DNA of 64,000 nucleotides from Bacilli bacterium (GCA_900755065.1 CAAEFC010000022.1:28808-92807), one strand, 5' to 3'; positions 1-8,297 are shown, numbered from the stretch's first letter. The notes: generated by a model not told the origin, from the letters alone. Program-made: numbers and translations.

Positions 1-1
1 G

Positions 2-319
2 GAAGAGGCCGAAGAATTCCTTCTCGCCCTTTCAGGAAACACTCATGAAGTGAAGACCGTCTACACGCTTTATTGCGACAGAACCGCGCTTCAAATTACC
101 CGGATCGTCGTTTCCGGCGTGACTTTTTACGAACTGAGTCGCGAACTGATCGCTTCGTACGTCGCCTCCGGCTCTCCGATGGACAAAGCCGGCGCTTACG
201 GCATTCAGGACGAAGGTTATCCGTTAGTCAAACGCGTAAAAGGCAGTTACACCAACGTCGTCGGTCTTCCCCTGGAATCTTTAAGCGAAGATTTGAAGTC
301 TCTCGGGCTGATCGCCTAA
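2..319 (+). CDS. maf: Maf family nucleotide pyrophosphatase, C-terminal part
   Basis: The frame is open to the left edge of the window, so the N-terminal substrate loop is missing and only about 105 residues are visible. They hold the conserved C-terminal Maf features: an LSGNTHEV stretch near the start and a DKAGAYGIQ loop about 45 residues before the stop. Maf proteins are cytoplasmic nucleoside triphosphate pyrophosphatases that remove non-canonical or pyrimidine nucleotides, and in Bacillus they are linked to septum formation. An internal GTG at 50 could be taken for a start, but the family similarity continues upstream of it. A terminator-like hairpin follows the stop. Confidence 0.9.
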   Translation, partial: EEAEEFLLALSGNTHEVKTVYTLYCDRTALQITRIVVSGVTFYELSRELIASYVASGSPMDKAGAYGIQDEGYPLVKRVKGSYTNVVGLPLESLSEDLKSLGLIA

Positions 320-328
320 AACGAAGAA

Positions 329-364
329 AAAAAGCCCCATAGTCTATACGGGAGGCTTTTATTT
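329..364 (+). terminator. Terminator-like hairpin overlapping the next gene's ribosome site
   Basis: AAAAGCC at about 329-335 can pair with GGCTTTT at 354-360, followed by ATTTT. This may end the maf transcript. The 3' arm contains the GGAGG (351-355) that serves the ATG at 366, so the hairpin could also mask translation of that gene. Confidence 0.4.
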
Positions 365-365
365 T

Positions 366-647
366 ATGTATTATCAGCACGAATGGAGCGAGGAGGAAAT
401 CCGAGACTGCTACCGTCAGGCCTATGACGAAAACTGCCCGGATTGCGCCGAAAATTCCAACCGGTTCGGCGTCGGAGGACTTCTCCTGCCGTTTATCGGC
501 GGTCTGATCGTCGGAGGGCTTTTCATACCGAAACCGAATTCCTACCAATATCCTCCTTATCAGCAACCGATGCAATACCAATATCCGGTCTATTATCCAC
601 CGTATCCGCAGACAGCAAACGTTCCCCCATATCCGGGTCAAAATTAA
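366..647 (+). CDS. Small glycine-rich membrane protein with Pro/Tyr-rich tail
   Basis: I do not recognise this 93-residue protein. It has an acidic N-terminus with three cysteines (Cys15 and a CPDC pair at 24-27), one glycine-rich hydrophobic segment at about 37-53 that could cross the membrane, and a C-terminal tail of about 38 residues rich in Pro, Tyr and Gln. GGAGG lies 10 bases before the ATG. A strong terminator follows directly, so it is probably transcribed alone or by readthrough from maf. Proteins with a Gly-rich membrane segment and a PY-rich tail occur in several Bacilli, but I cannot name a function. Confidence 0.65.
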   Translation: MYYQHEWSEEEIRDCYRQAYDENCPDCAENSNRFGVGGLLLPFIGGLIVGGLFIPKPNSYQYPPYQQPMQYQYPVYYPPYPQTANVPPYPGQN

Positions 648-700
648 AAACCGTATCGCGGGAGCCTCGACGAGGCTTCCCGACACGGTTTATTTTTTTT
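646..700. terminator. Strong bidirectional terminator
   Basis: A long stem runs from AAACCGT at 648 to ACGGTTT ending near 691. Its core GGGAGCCTC/GAGGCTTCCC surrounds a three-base loop, and T8 follows on the + strand. It separates two convergent genes, and the stop codon of the minus-strand gene (690-692) lies inside it. Confidence 0.85.
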
Positions 701-1052
701 GGTTCTGGATGTATTCCTCGATTTGCGCGGCTTTTGAACCGACGACGAAGGTGATTTTGTTGCTCATGCGGATCGAAGAAGAAACGCCGATTTTTTTCAG
801 TTCTTCTTCCTGCACCGCGTCGTAATCTTTCAACACCAGAGACAGACGGCTTTCACGAGACTGAACCCGAAGGATATTCTCGATTCCTCCGAAGCATTCG
901 ATCAGCCGTTCAAATTCCTTCCCGGCTGATTTCTTTTTTTTGCTTTTTTTCACCGAAAGAATGACGACGATGGCGATCAGGCTGACGAGGATGGCTAACA
1001 GGCAAAGGCACAAAATCAGATGATCCGAAATCCACTTTCCCACTTCTTCCAT
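690..1052 (-). CDS. Membrane-anchored PTS EIIB-like domain lacking the phosphocysteine
   Basis: The 120-residue protein has one N-terminal transmembrane segment (about 12-34), a Lys-rich stop-transfer patch, and then a domain that aligns by eye with the EIIB domain of glucose-type PTS permeases: GGIENI, then SRLSLVL, LKKIGV, and a FVVGSKA strand before a final helix. In active EIIB the loop reads D-A-C-I-T-R-L and the Cys carries the phosphate. Here the matching stretch is Q-S-R-E-S-R-L, so that Cys is absent. No EIIC or EIIA gene is adjacent. It is more likely a sensory or structural relic than a sugar phosphotransferase. An ATG with weak ribosome pairing starts it. Confidence 0.6.
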   Translation of the reverse strand: MEEVGKWISDHLILCLCLLAILVSLIAIVVILSVKKSKKKKSAGKEFERLIECFGGIENILRVQSRESRLSLVLKDYDAVQEEELKKIGVSSSIRMSNKITFVVGSKAAQIEEYIQNQKK

Positions 1053-1135
1053 AACATTTCCTCCGGAAATACTATATCCGATTCTTCGCGGGAATGCAAT
1101 CCCGCCGACGATATCCGTTCAGATAATCCGAACAA

Positions 1136-1165
1136 TTGTAGTTTATTTGAGGGCGAAAGTATTAT
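1136..1165 (+). promoter_or_regulatory. Probable sigma-A promoter
   Basis: TTGTAG (1136-1141) and TATTAT (1160-1165) are 18 bases apart. An overlapping TATAAT at 1163-1168 is also present. GGAGGT at 1183-1188 precedes the ATG at 1196. Confidence 0.45.
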
Positions 1166-1195
1166 AATAGAAGTAATGAAACGGAGGTAAAGGCG

Positions 1196-1939
1196 ATGGA
1201 ACCGAAAACGGATTGGAAAAAAACGATTCTGAGATTGCTGTTGGGCGTTCTCGTTCTGGGAGGGCTGATTCTCGCGGTTTATCTTCTTCTCCGCCATTTC
1301 GGCTATACGGATATCAGTCGGGAAGAATTGCAGAATTTAATCGAAAAAACCGGCGTTTACGGAAAACTCTGCTTCGTGCTGATCAGTTTTCTTCAAGTGA
1401 CGATCGTTCCGATTCCCGCGGCGATCACCATTCTCGCCGGCAACTATCTTTTCGGCTTCTGGTGGGGCTTCTTCCTCTCGTTCATCGGCATTTTCGCCGG
1501 CTCTCTTTTCGCCTTTCTTCTGGGCAGAACCATCGGAAGGAAGTTCGTCAACTGGGCGATGGGCAGCAAAGAACAGGTCGATTACTATCTCGGAAAACTG
1601 AAAGGAAAGGAAATCGTCCTGCTGTTTTTCATGTTTTTTCTCCCGTGTTTTCCGGACGATGCGCTGTGCGCCGTCGCCGGGATCACTAACATCAAAACGC
1701 CGATTTTCGTTCTGATGCAACTCATCACCCGTCCGACTTCCATTCTCGGCACGCTGTTCTTCATGTCCGGAGAAATCATCCCTTACGAAGGTTGGGGGCT
1801 CGCCGTCATTCTCTCCGTCGGCATCCTGTCCGTCATCGGATTCGTCTTCGCCTACAAGTATTCCGAACAACTGAACCGCAAACTGGAAAATTTCTCGCTG
1901 AAAGTGACCCGCTTTTTAAAACGTGACAAAGAAAAGTGA
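1196..1939 (+). CDS. TVP38/TMEM64 (DedA-superfamily) membrane protein
   Basis: The 247-residue polytopic protein has an N-terminal transmembrane helix (about 12-32). It then carries the SNARE-associated/VTT domain: a PIPAAITILAG re-entrant segment near 65-75, a GSLFAFLLGR helix with its conserved Gly-Arg end, and FLPCFPDD near 150, which matches the F-P-x-P/D loop of the TVP38 group. Members are lipid scramblase or flippase-like proteins of the cytoplasmic membrane. Length fits the family. It has its own promoter and a good GGAGGT. A CYTH gene follows 60 bases later with a separate ribosome site, so co-transcription is possible. Confidence 0.85.
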   Translation: MEPKTDWKKTILRLLLGVLVLGGLILAVYLLLRHFGYTDISREELQNLIEKTGVYGKLCFVLISFLQVTIVPIPAAITILAGNYLFGFWWGFFLSFIGIFAGSLFAFLLGRTIGRKFVNWAMGSKEQVDYYLGKLKGKEIVLLFFMFFLPCFPDDALCAVAGITNIKTPIFVLMQLITRPTSILGTLFFMSGEIIPYEGWGLAVILSVGILSVIGFVFAYKYSEQLNRKLENFSLKVTRFLKRDKEK

Positions 1940-1999
1940 TAAATATGGAAAAATTTCCGAAAAAAGATTATCCTTTTAGTGTAAAGGAGATTTTTTAAT

Positions 2000-2581
2000 A
2001 TGAGTTCAAACATCGAAATTGAAGCAAAAGTTCTTCTCTTGAAAAACGAATACGAGACCATTATCGAAAAACTCAATCTGAGCAAATACCGGAAAATCCG
2101 TCAGACCAACCATTACATCGACACTCCGGACCGCTACTTGAAGAAAAACGGCATCGCTCTTCGGATTCGCGAAAAGGAAGAAGAATACGAACTGACCTTG
2201 AAAACGCCTCTGAGCGAAGGTCTTCTGGAAAAGAACGAAAATATCTCCTGGCGCGATTTTGAAAAACTGAATGACCAAAACCTGTTTCCGGAAGGGAACA
2301 TCAAAAAATTTCTGTCGATTCTCGGCGTCAAGGTCGATCAACTCAAAGTGCTGACTTCCCTCTGCACCGAACGGATCGAAGTCGAATACAACGGATTCGA
2401 TCTCGCGCTCGATAAGAACACCTATTCCGACATCGTCGATTACGAACTGGAAGTGGAAAGTTCCTCCATTCAACGGGCGCAGGAAGAGATCCGAAGTATT
2501 CTGGCTTCCTGCAACATCTCCGATTTCCAGTACAACACGATCAGCAAGCAAGCCCGCGCGCTCAACGCATTGGAGAGATAG
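2000..2581 (+). CDS. CYTH domain protein (triphosphate tunnel enzyme)
   Basis: At 193 residues the protein has the length of stand-alone bacterial CYTH enzymes. The signature EIEAK starts at residue 6 (the ExExK metal/triphosphate motif). Alternating basic and acidic strands follow: LRIREKEEEYELTLK near 53-67, and a D-Y-E-L-E-V-E strand near residue 148. CYTH proteins form an eight-stranded tunnel that hydrolyses inorganic or organic triphosphates such as ThTP or PPPi; Bacillus YjbK is the usual comparison. AAAGGAG lies upstream of the ATG. The stop is 4 bases before trpS, so the two are likely co-transcribed. Confidence 0.88.
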   Translation: MSSNIEIEAKVLLLKNEYETIIEKLNLSKYRKIRQTNHYIDTPDRYLKKNGIALRIREKEEEYELTLKTPLSEGLLEKNENISWRDFEKLNDQNLFPEGNIKKFLSILGVKVDQLKVLTSLCTERIEVEYNGFDLALDKNTYSDIVDYELEVESSSIQRAQEEIRSILASCNISDFQYNTISKQARALNALER

Positions 2582-2585
2582 GCGC

Positions 2586-3575
2586 ATGGAAACCGTTTTA
2601 AGCGGGATCAAGCCCACCGGGAAACTGACGCTCGGAAACTATATCGGCGCCTTGAAAAACTTCCCGAAATTTCAGGACGAAAACCGCGTCTTTCTTTTCA
2701 TCGCCGATCTTCACGCCCTGACCCTTCCGATCGACCCCGACGAACTTTATCAGAACACGAAAGACATCGTGGCCTTCTATTTAGCCTGCGGTCTCGATCC
2801 GGAAAAATCTTCGATCTTCTTGCAATCTCATGTCGGCGAGCATGCGGAACTCAGCGCGATTTTAGGAAATTACGCCTATATGGGCGAACTGAGCCGCATG
2901 ACGCAATTCAAGGAAAAATCAGCGAAATTCGCCGAAAAACAAATCGGATTCGGTCTTTTCTCCTATCCGGTTCTCATGGCCGCGGATATTCTCCTTTACG
3001 ATGCGAAAAAGGTTCCCGTCGGCGAAGACCAGAAGCAGCACGTCGAACTCGCCAGAAATCTCGCCATTCGTTTTAATCATCGATACGGACAGGACGTTTT
3101 CGTCGTTCCCGAACCGGTCATTCCGAAAAACGGCGCGCGGATCATGTCGCTTTCCGATCCGACGAAGAAGATGTCCAAATCCGAACCGAAAGGTGACATT
3201 TTCCTCAAAGACGACATCGCCGTCTCCCGGAAAAAGATCATGAGTGCCGTCACTGATCTGGATTGTAATGTCCGCTACGATCGGGAAAACAAACCGGGCA
3301 TTTCCAATCTTCTGACGATCTATTCTTCTTTGAAAGAGATTTCCGTCGAAGAGGCCGAAGCCGAATTCGTCGGATCCAACTACGGCTCGTTCAAAAAAGC
3401 CGTCGCCGACGAAGTCTGCGCCCACCTGGAAGCGATTCAAGCGAAATACAACGCCTACATCGATTCTCCGATTCTCGACGAAGTGCTGGCCAAAGGCGCG
3501 CTCGAAGCCAAAAAGATCGCGGAAATCACTTTGAATCGCGTGAAGCGCGTCGTCGGGCTTTACGGTAAGCGATGA
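2586..3575 (+). CDS. trpS: Tryptophanyl-tRNA synthetase
   Basis: The enzyme charges tRNA-Trp. The 329 residues fit bacterial TrpRS. The class I HIGH-type motif is TLGNY at 15-19, preceded by GIKPTG. The KMSKS motif is KKMSKSEPKG near 195-202. The DILLYDA and VGEDQKQH segments that bind tryptophan and the dimer partner are present. GGAGAG at the end of the CYTH gene supplies the ribosome site. No T-box leader is visible. It ends in TGA, evidence for the standard genetic code. Its last 50 bases overlap a convergent small membrane-protein gene. Confidence 0.97.
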   Translation: METVLSGIKPTGKLTLGNYIGALKNFPKFQDENRVFLFIADLHALTLPIDPDELYQNTKDIVAFYLACGLDPEKSSIFLQSHVGEHAELSAILGNYAYMGELSRMTQFKEKSAKFAEKQIGFGLFSYPVLMAADILLYDAKKVPVGEDQKQHVELARNLAIRFNHRYGQDVFVVPEPVIPKNGARIMSLSDPTKKMSKSEPKGDIFLKDDIAVSRKKIMSAVTDLDCNVRYDRENKPGISNLLTIYSSLKEISVEEAEAEFVGSNYGSFKKAVADEVCAHLEAIQAKYNAYIDSPILDEVLAKGALEAKKIAEITLNRVKRVVGLYGKR

Positions 3576-3798
3576 ATCTTTTCCAGAAAGGATCGAAAAA
3601 GAGGCTGAACGCCAGAAAGAAGCACCCGAAGATCAACAGATAGATTTCGCTGTGCGTGAACACGAAGCGCAGATAATCGAGTAACGAATAGCCTAAGCCG
3701 AACAGGGAAAAATAGATGAGCAGGTAACTTAGTCCGAGCGTCGTCAGCAGAATTCCGATCAAAAAGCAGACAATACGATAAAAAATAAAAATCACCAT
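3526..3798 (-). CDS. Small two-helix membrane protein
   Basis: The protein has 90 residues if it starts at the ATG at 3798. Two strongly hydrophobic segments (about 6-28 and 44-68) are joined by a short aromatic loop (FGLGYSLLDYLRF), and the tail is very basic (YRKARRRASRD). I do not know the family, though similar small proteins occur in Mollicutes-like Firmicutes. The start codon lies in the 3' arm of the hairpin that would terminate the upstream pgcA transcript, and no clear Shine-Dalgarno sequence precedes it. Expression by readthrough or a hairpin-dependent mechanism is therefore possible. The 3' end overlaps trpS by 50 bases. A longer frame from 3876 exists, but its extra residues look non-coding. 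Confidence 0.6.
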   Translation of the reverse strand: MVIFIFYRIVCFLIGILLTTLGLSYLLIYFSLFGLGYSLLDYLRFVFTHSEIYLLIFGCFFLAFSLFFDPFWKRFIAYRKARRRASRDSK

Positions 3799-3820
3799 TC
3801 GTATATATGGTGATTTTTTT
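3787..3820. terminator. Bidirectional 12-bp terminator hairpin
   Basis: AAAAATCACCAT (3787-3798) pairs perfectly with ATGGTGATTTTT (3807-3818) around an 8-base loop, with T-runs on both sides. It ends the minus-strand pgcA transcript and contains the start codon of the next minus-strand gene. Confidence 0.8.
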
Positions 3821-3824
3821 GGAT

Positions 3825-5531
3825 TTATTCGCCGATGCCGAGAAGATTTTTCAATTCGGCAAACATGCGTTCGCATTTTCCCTCATTTTCTTTTCTGCCC
3901 GGACTGACGGCTTCAAAGTAAAACTTGCACTTCGGTTCCGTCCCGCTCGGACGAATGGCCAGCGATGAACCGTCTTCAAAATAAAGTTTGATCAGGTTGG
4001 TCTTCGGAAGAGCGATCCTTTCGATAATCAATCCGGTCGAATCGTATCGGTTGGAAGAAAGATAATCCTCGTACTGAACCAGTTTCCGACCGTCGAGTTG
4101 TCGGATCGGCGCAGAACGCAAACGTTCGAGAATCGCCCCCATTTTCTCTTTTCCGTTCGATCCTTTGAAATAAATCGAATAAAGCCGGTTATCGTAGTAG
4201 CCGAGATTCTTCATCAGATCGTCGAGAACGACGTCGAGCGTCTTTCTTTTTTTCAGATAGTAATTCGTCATTTCCAGGATCATGACCATCGCCTGCAAGG
4301 AATCTTTATCGCGGACGTAGGGAGAAATCAGGCAACCGTACGATTCTTCGTATCCGAATTCAAACGTTTTTTCTCCGCTTTGTTCGTATTGATGAATCTT
4401 CTCTCCGATGAACTTGAATCCGGTCAGCACCGATTCGGTGTCCACGCCGTAGAAACGGGCAATCCGCTTTCCGAAAGATGAAGTCACCACGGTGTCGATG
4501 ATCACGCTGTTCGGTTTCAGAAGATTTCTCTCTCTTCTCTGACTCAGGATATAGTGAATCAGTAAAGCGCCCGTCTGATTCCCCGTTAAAAATGCGTATT
4601 CTCCGTTCCGGTCTTTCACCGCGATTCCGATCCGATCCGCGTCGGGGTCCGTCGTCACCAACAGATCGGCGTCGATTTTTTTCGCATATTCCAGGGATAA
4701 GTCGAAAGCCTCACGGAGTTCCGGATTCGGAGAAGACGTGTTTGAGAACAACGGATCGTGCGTGCATTGCTCTTTCACGTAAGTAACCGAATAGCCGAGC
4801 CGTTCAAAGATATCTCTGGCTCTTTCCAGACTCGTCCCGTGCTGAGGCGAAAAGACGATTCGGAAATCCTCTTTGTCGAGGTCGGGATTGAGTTGAATCG
4901 AAAGGGCTTTTTCCACGAATTGTTCGTCGACGTCTTTTCCAAGCGTAAGGATTTCGCCTTTTTCCGTCTCGATTCCGTATCCGACGTCGAGTTCGTTTCC
5001 CAAAGAAGCGATCGTGCGGAGAAGCGGCTGAATCTTATCGGGAGTCAACTGACACCCCTGATCGTCGTAGACTTTGTATCCGTTGTATTCTTTCGGATTG
5101 TGACTCGCCGTGATCATCACTCCTCCGGAAGTGCCGAGATAGCGGATAGCAAAAGAGAGTTCCGGCGTCGGACGGAGATCGTCGAAGATATAGGCGCGGA
5201 TTCCGTAGGAAGCAAAGACTTTTGCCGTTTCCAACGTGAATTCACGGGAATAAAGGCGGTTGTCGTGGCTGATCACCACTCCCTTTTTCCGGACGTCAGG
5301 GTCGGTTTTCAGCAGGTATTTGGCGAATCCGACCGTCGCTTTGCGGACCATATAGACATTCATTCGGTTGCTTCCCGGTCCCAGAATGCCGCGCATTCCT
5401 GCCGTGCCGAATTCCAGATCGGTGTAGAAGGCATCGTAAATGTCTTTCCGATCCATTTCCTCCAATTGCTTTCTCAAATCTTCGGGAATCGGACTATTCA
5501 GCCACTTCCGGTATTTTTCTTCTACGTTCAT
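3825..5531 (-). CDS. pgcA: Phosphohexomutase (alpha-phosphoglucomutase type)
   Basis: The 568 residues match PgcA-type phosphoglucomutases/phosphomannomutases, which interconvert hexose 1- and 6-phosphates for cell-wall and glycolipid precursors. GTAGMRG lies near 43. The phosphoserine loop TASHNPKEYNGYK is near 140, the metal loop DPDADRIG near 295, the sugar loop GYEES near 395, and the phosphate-binding RPSGTEPK near 530. GGAGGAG stands before the ATG. The start lies 38 bases inside the end of the upstream unknown gene, suggesting coupling. galE, elsewhere in the window, could use its product via UDP-glucose. Confidence 0.95.
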   Translation of the reverse strand: MNVEEKYRKWLNSPIPEDLRKQLEEMDRKDIYDAFYTDLEFGTAGMRGILGPGSNRMNVYMVRKATVGFAKYLLKTDPDVRKKGVVISHDNRLYSREFTLETAKVFASYGIRAYIFDDLRPTPELSFAIRYLGTSGGVMITASHNPKEYNGYKVYDDQGCQLTPDKIQPLLRTIASLGNELDVGYGIETEKGEILTLGKDVDEQFVEKALSIQLNPDLDKEDFRIVFSPQHGTSLERARDIFERLGYSVTYVKEQCTHDPLFSNTSSPNPELREAFDLSLEYAKKIDADLLVTTDPDADRIGIAVKDRNGEYAFLTGNQTGALLIHYILSQRRERNLLKPNSVIIDTVVTSSFGKRIARFYGVDTESVLTGFKFIGEKIHQYEQSGEKTFEFGYEESYGCLISPYVRDKDSLQAMVMILEMTNYYLKKRKTLDVVLDDLMKNLGYYDNRLYSIYFKGSNGKEKMGAILERLRSAPIRQLDGRKLVQYEDYLSSNRYDSTGLIIERIALPKTNLIKLYFEDGSSLAIRPSGTEPKCKFYFEAVSPGRKENEGKCERMFAELKNLLGIGE

Positions 5532-6222
5532 AGTTCTCCTCCAACATCTCGATCGAATTCAGTAAAGACTCAAAACGATCTACTTCTTTTTGCCGTCCCA
5601 GATAGATGAGCCAACTCAGCACATACTGGTTCTGCTCGATCAAAGCGGAATAGGACACGAGATTGGACGGGCGCATCATATCCTGAAAAAACAGCCCGAT
5701 ATCGTCGTAAATCCGATTCCTGTACACGATGCTCTTACTCTCCGATAAGGTGAATCCCAGAAGAAAGTACGCGCGGTTCTCGTTTTCGGAATACAGTCTT
5801 TCCAACTCTTTGATTTTCGCATACAGCGTCGGATCAGACGCATCGAAACCCAGCATTTCCATATACTGACTCAGAAGGCGGTATTTCAGGAAATCTTTCA
5901 GGTAGATGTCGATATCCGGCCCGAATCGAAGAATCTGCATACCGAGTTCCTTAAAGGTATCGAACCGATATCCGTGGTGGCGAAGATTCATCAGGGGGTT
6001 GAAGATGTACTGCGCCAGAAAAATAAATTCTTCGTATTCCCTCGTCCGATGATTGAGTTCGACGAGACGATTGTACTTTTCCCGGTCGTATTCTTTCAGA
6101 AAGCGGAGAAATTTCTCCGACGTCACTAGTTTTTCCGCAGCGTCTTCGTAGAGATACATCTTTTCTCCGAGTTCCTTCAACGAATGGATTCTCTGATTTT
6201 CCAAAGTGATAATAAAGTCCAT
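5494..6222 (-). CDS. Unknown soluble protein, partner of the upstream membrane protein
   Basis: I chose the ATG at 6222 because TGAGGTG stands just before it. This gives 242 residues. It looks all-helical and soluble, rich in Glu, Leu, Tyr and Arg, with no signal peptide. Near its N-terminus is a segment of the type 'I-x-S-L-K-E-L-G-E-x-M-Y ... A-x-K-L' followed by F-x-x-F-L, which resembles a short helical module I associate with some Firmicutes signalling and chaperone-like proteins; this is a weak impression. It starts 8 bases after the 355-residue membrane protein and overlaps pgcA by 38 bases, so the three genes are translationally linked. Confidence 0.7.
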   Translation of the reverse strand: MDFIITLENQRIHSLKELGEKMYLYEDAAEKLVTSEKFLRFLKEYDREKYNRLVELNHRTREYEEFIFLAQYIFNPLMNLRHHGYRFDTFKELGMQILRFGPDIDIYLKDFLKYRLLSQYMEMLGFDASDPTLYAKIKELERLYSENENRAYFLLGFTLSESKSIVYRNRIYDDIGLFFQDMMRPSNLVSYSALIEQNQYVLSWLIYLGRQKEVDRFESLLNSIEMLEENYERRRKIPEVAE

Positions 6223-6230
6223 GCCGCACC

Positions 6231-7298
6231 TCACAGGAGTTCGATAACCAGGCAACTCAACCATATGATAAAGAAAATCACGGTCAATGAAAACACAATT
6301 CGATGAAAAACGTTGATTTTATCTTTCCCGATCGATTTTGCCTTGAAATTGACGCGATAGAGATAAACCCATTCGTCCAGAAAGGAACTGCAACAGTCGT
6401 ATTTTTTGACGGGGTGATTCATCGGCGTCATTTTTTCAACGCTTCTGAGAAGATAGTTTTCCAGTTCCTGCCCTCCGGAATGAATGCGGTCTTTCCAACG
6501 GTCCGCGCGGGTGAGAATGTTTTTCCGCGCTCTTTTATAATGCCCGAAACGGATCAGCCGGATGAGAAGTTCGATGAGAAAGCCGAGAACGCTCAAACCC
6601 AGAAAGATCAAAAACAGACAGGTAAAAATCTGATCGTATCGCATTCGGGAAATCGAAGTCGAGAACAGTCCTTCCCGGACGATCGATCCTTCCGCGAAAT
6701 ACGAAGCGGCGAAGATGCCGCCCATCAAAAGATCCGCTGCCGCGATGAAAATCCGTTTCGCCGAAAAAACCCGGACGACGGGAAGATTGCGCGGGCAATC
6801 GTTCAGTTTTTCGACGAGTTGAAGCGTATCGTCATAGACATCGTTTTCCCAAAGGCGGACTTTTTCCCGGATTTGCTCGCTTTTCTCCCGGAACGAATAC
6901 GCCGACGATTCGCTGAACTGATTGAGCGTCAGGTGCTTCTGATCGAAAGCGATCAGAACTTCGCCGACCTTGATCTCCCGTTCCTCTTCGGAAAGAGCCA
7001 TCAGCGGATTGATGTAAAAATGGGGCGTGGCCAGTTGGCAGAGGTACAGAATTTTCGCATAGGCAACCAAACCGTCCTCAATCCGCGAAATCTTCCCCAG
7101 ATCGATCGCGGCGAATTCTTCGTACAGATAACCGGCCAGATCCGAAGAGGACTTTTTTATCCGGTTCATGCTTTCGAGGAGACGGATATAGCAGTCCTGT
7201 TCGCGGATCCATTTCACGAAACGGGCGACGTTTTCCGGATCGATGCATTCCGGATAAAACAATTCCGCGCAGAGAAGGCCTTTTTCCAGTTTTCTCAT
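6231..7298 (-). CDS. Unknown three-helix membrane protein
   Basis: The 355-residue protein has a cytoplasmic-looking helical N-terminal half (about 1-180). Two hydrophobic helices follow near 185-205 and 225-250, then a basic linker (HYKRARKN) with a further soluble region, and a C-terminal transmembrane helix at about 332-353. I do not recognise the family. Its start overlaps the stop of the upstream pseudouridine synthase by 4 bases, and the gene for the 242-residue soluble protein follows after 8 bases. This suggests the two unknowns act together at the membrane. Confidence 0.7.
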   Translation of the reverse strand: MRKLEKGLLCAELFYPECIDPENVARFVKWIREQDCYIRLLESMNRIKKSSSDLAGYLYEEFAAIDLGKISRIEDGLVAYAKILYLCQLATPHFYINPLMALSEEEREIKVGEVLIAFDQKHLTLNQFSESSAYSFREKSEQIREKVRLWENDVYDDTLQLVEKLNDCPRNLPVVRVFSAKRIFIAAADLLMGGIFAASYFAEGSIVREGLFSTSISRMRYDQIFTCLFLIFLGLSVLGFLIELLIRLIRFGHYKRARKNILTRADRWKDRIHSGGQELENYLLRSVEKMTPMNHPVKKYDCCSSFLDEWVYLYRVNFKAKSIGKDKINVFHRIVFSLTVIFFIIWLSCLVIELL

Positions 7299-8278
7299 CT
7301 CTCTTCACCTCTTTCCAGGCGGAGCCGGTCGAGAACCGACTGCTCCTTTTCGTCCAAAGGGCAACTGAATTCTTTTCCGGAAAGATACGACAGAAAACCG
7401 TCGATTTCTTTCAGCCGGATCCGGTAAGCGTGAAGGAATTGCCCGTGAAAAGTGTATTTTTCGGAAAATTCCCTGTTCAGTCCGAAATCGCCGTATTTGT
7501 CGTCGCCCAGAAGAGGGTGCTGAACGGAAGCGAAGTGAACCCGGATCTGATGCGTTCTTCCGGTGAGAAGTTGGATTTCCGCCAAAGAACACCAGCCAAA
7601 GGATTCTAATAAAGTATATTGCGTCCGCGCCGGTTTTCCTCCGTTTTTTTCGGAAACCACTTTGACGAGTGCTTTCTCCTCGTCTTTCAGAAGCGGTTTG
7701 TCGATCGTTCCCGCGGCAGGAAGAATGCCTTTGACCAAAGCGAGATAGGTTTTTTCGATTCGGGTATGTTCGCGGAAGATGTCTTCCATGGCTTGCAAAG
7801 CCCGGACGTTTTTTCCGAAAATCACCAGACCGGACGTATTCCGGTCAATCCGATGCGCCAAAGCGGGTACAAATCCGCCGGCATCGAAAGAAAATTCTCC
7901 TTTACGGTGAAGATAACTCAAAACCATATTGGTCAACGTGATCCGTTTCTCGTTCTTATCGCCGTGAACCAGCAATCCGCGCGGCTTATTGACGATGAGA
8001 AGGTTTTCGTCCTCGTAAACCGTTTCGGGATCGACAAAGAAACGCACTTCTCTTTTCTCTTCGGTAAAATCCGTCCACTGTCGGTCGTTCAGATAAATGT
8101 CGACGCGGTCGCCTTCTTGCAATATCCGGTTTTTTTCCTCGCGGACGGCGTTGACCTTGACATCGCGAATACGGAAAAGTTTTTCGATAAAGCCGAGAGG
8201 CGCCAGAGGAAGGACTTTCTTGACAAACTTAAAAAGCGTCTGTCCCTCTTCCGATTTTGAAATCTCAAAACTTTTCAT
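7295..8278 (-). CDS. RluA-family 23S rRNA pseudouridine synthase
   Basis: I start it at the ATG at 8278 because GGAGAG is close upstream; this gives 327 residues. An S4-like N-terminal segment (about 15-75) precedes the RluA catalytic domain. The catalytic motif HRIDRNTSGL contains the Asp nucleophile near 145. NKPRGLLVH and GRTHQIRVHF are also diagnostic. The enzyme isomerises specific uridines in rRNA or tRNA; the exact target (RluC- or RluD-like) cannot be told from sequence. It heads a leftward operon of two unknown proteins and pgcA. Confidence 0.93.
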   Translation of the reverse strand: MKSFEISKSEEGQTLFKFVKKVLPLAPLGFIEKLFRIRDVKVNAVREEKNRILQEGDRVDIYLNDRQWTDFTEEKREVRFFVDPETVYEDENLLIVNKPRGLLVHGDKNEKRITLTNMVLSYLHRKGEFSFDAGGFVPALAHRIDRNTSGLVIFGKNVRALQAMEDIFREHTRIEKTYLALVKGILPAAGTIDKPLLKDEEKALVKVVSEKNGGKPARTQYTLLESFGWCSLAEIQLLTGRTHQIRVHFASVQHPLLGDDKYGDFGLNREFSEKYTFHGQFLHAYRIRLKEIDGFLSYLSGKEFSCPLDEKEQSVLDRLRLERGEER

Positions 8279-8297
8279 AATCTCTCCACATTTAAGG

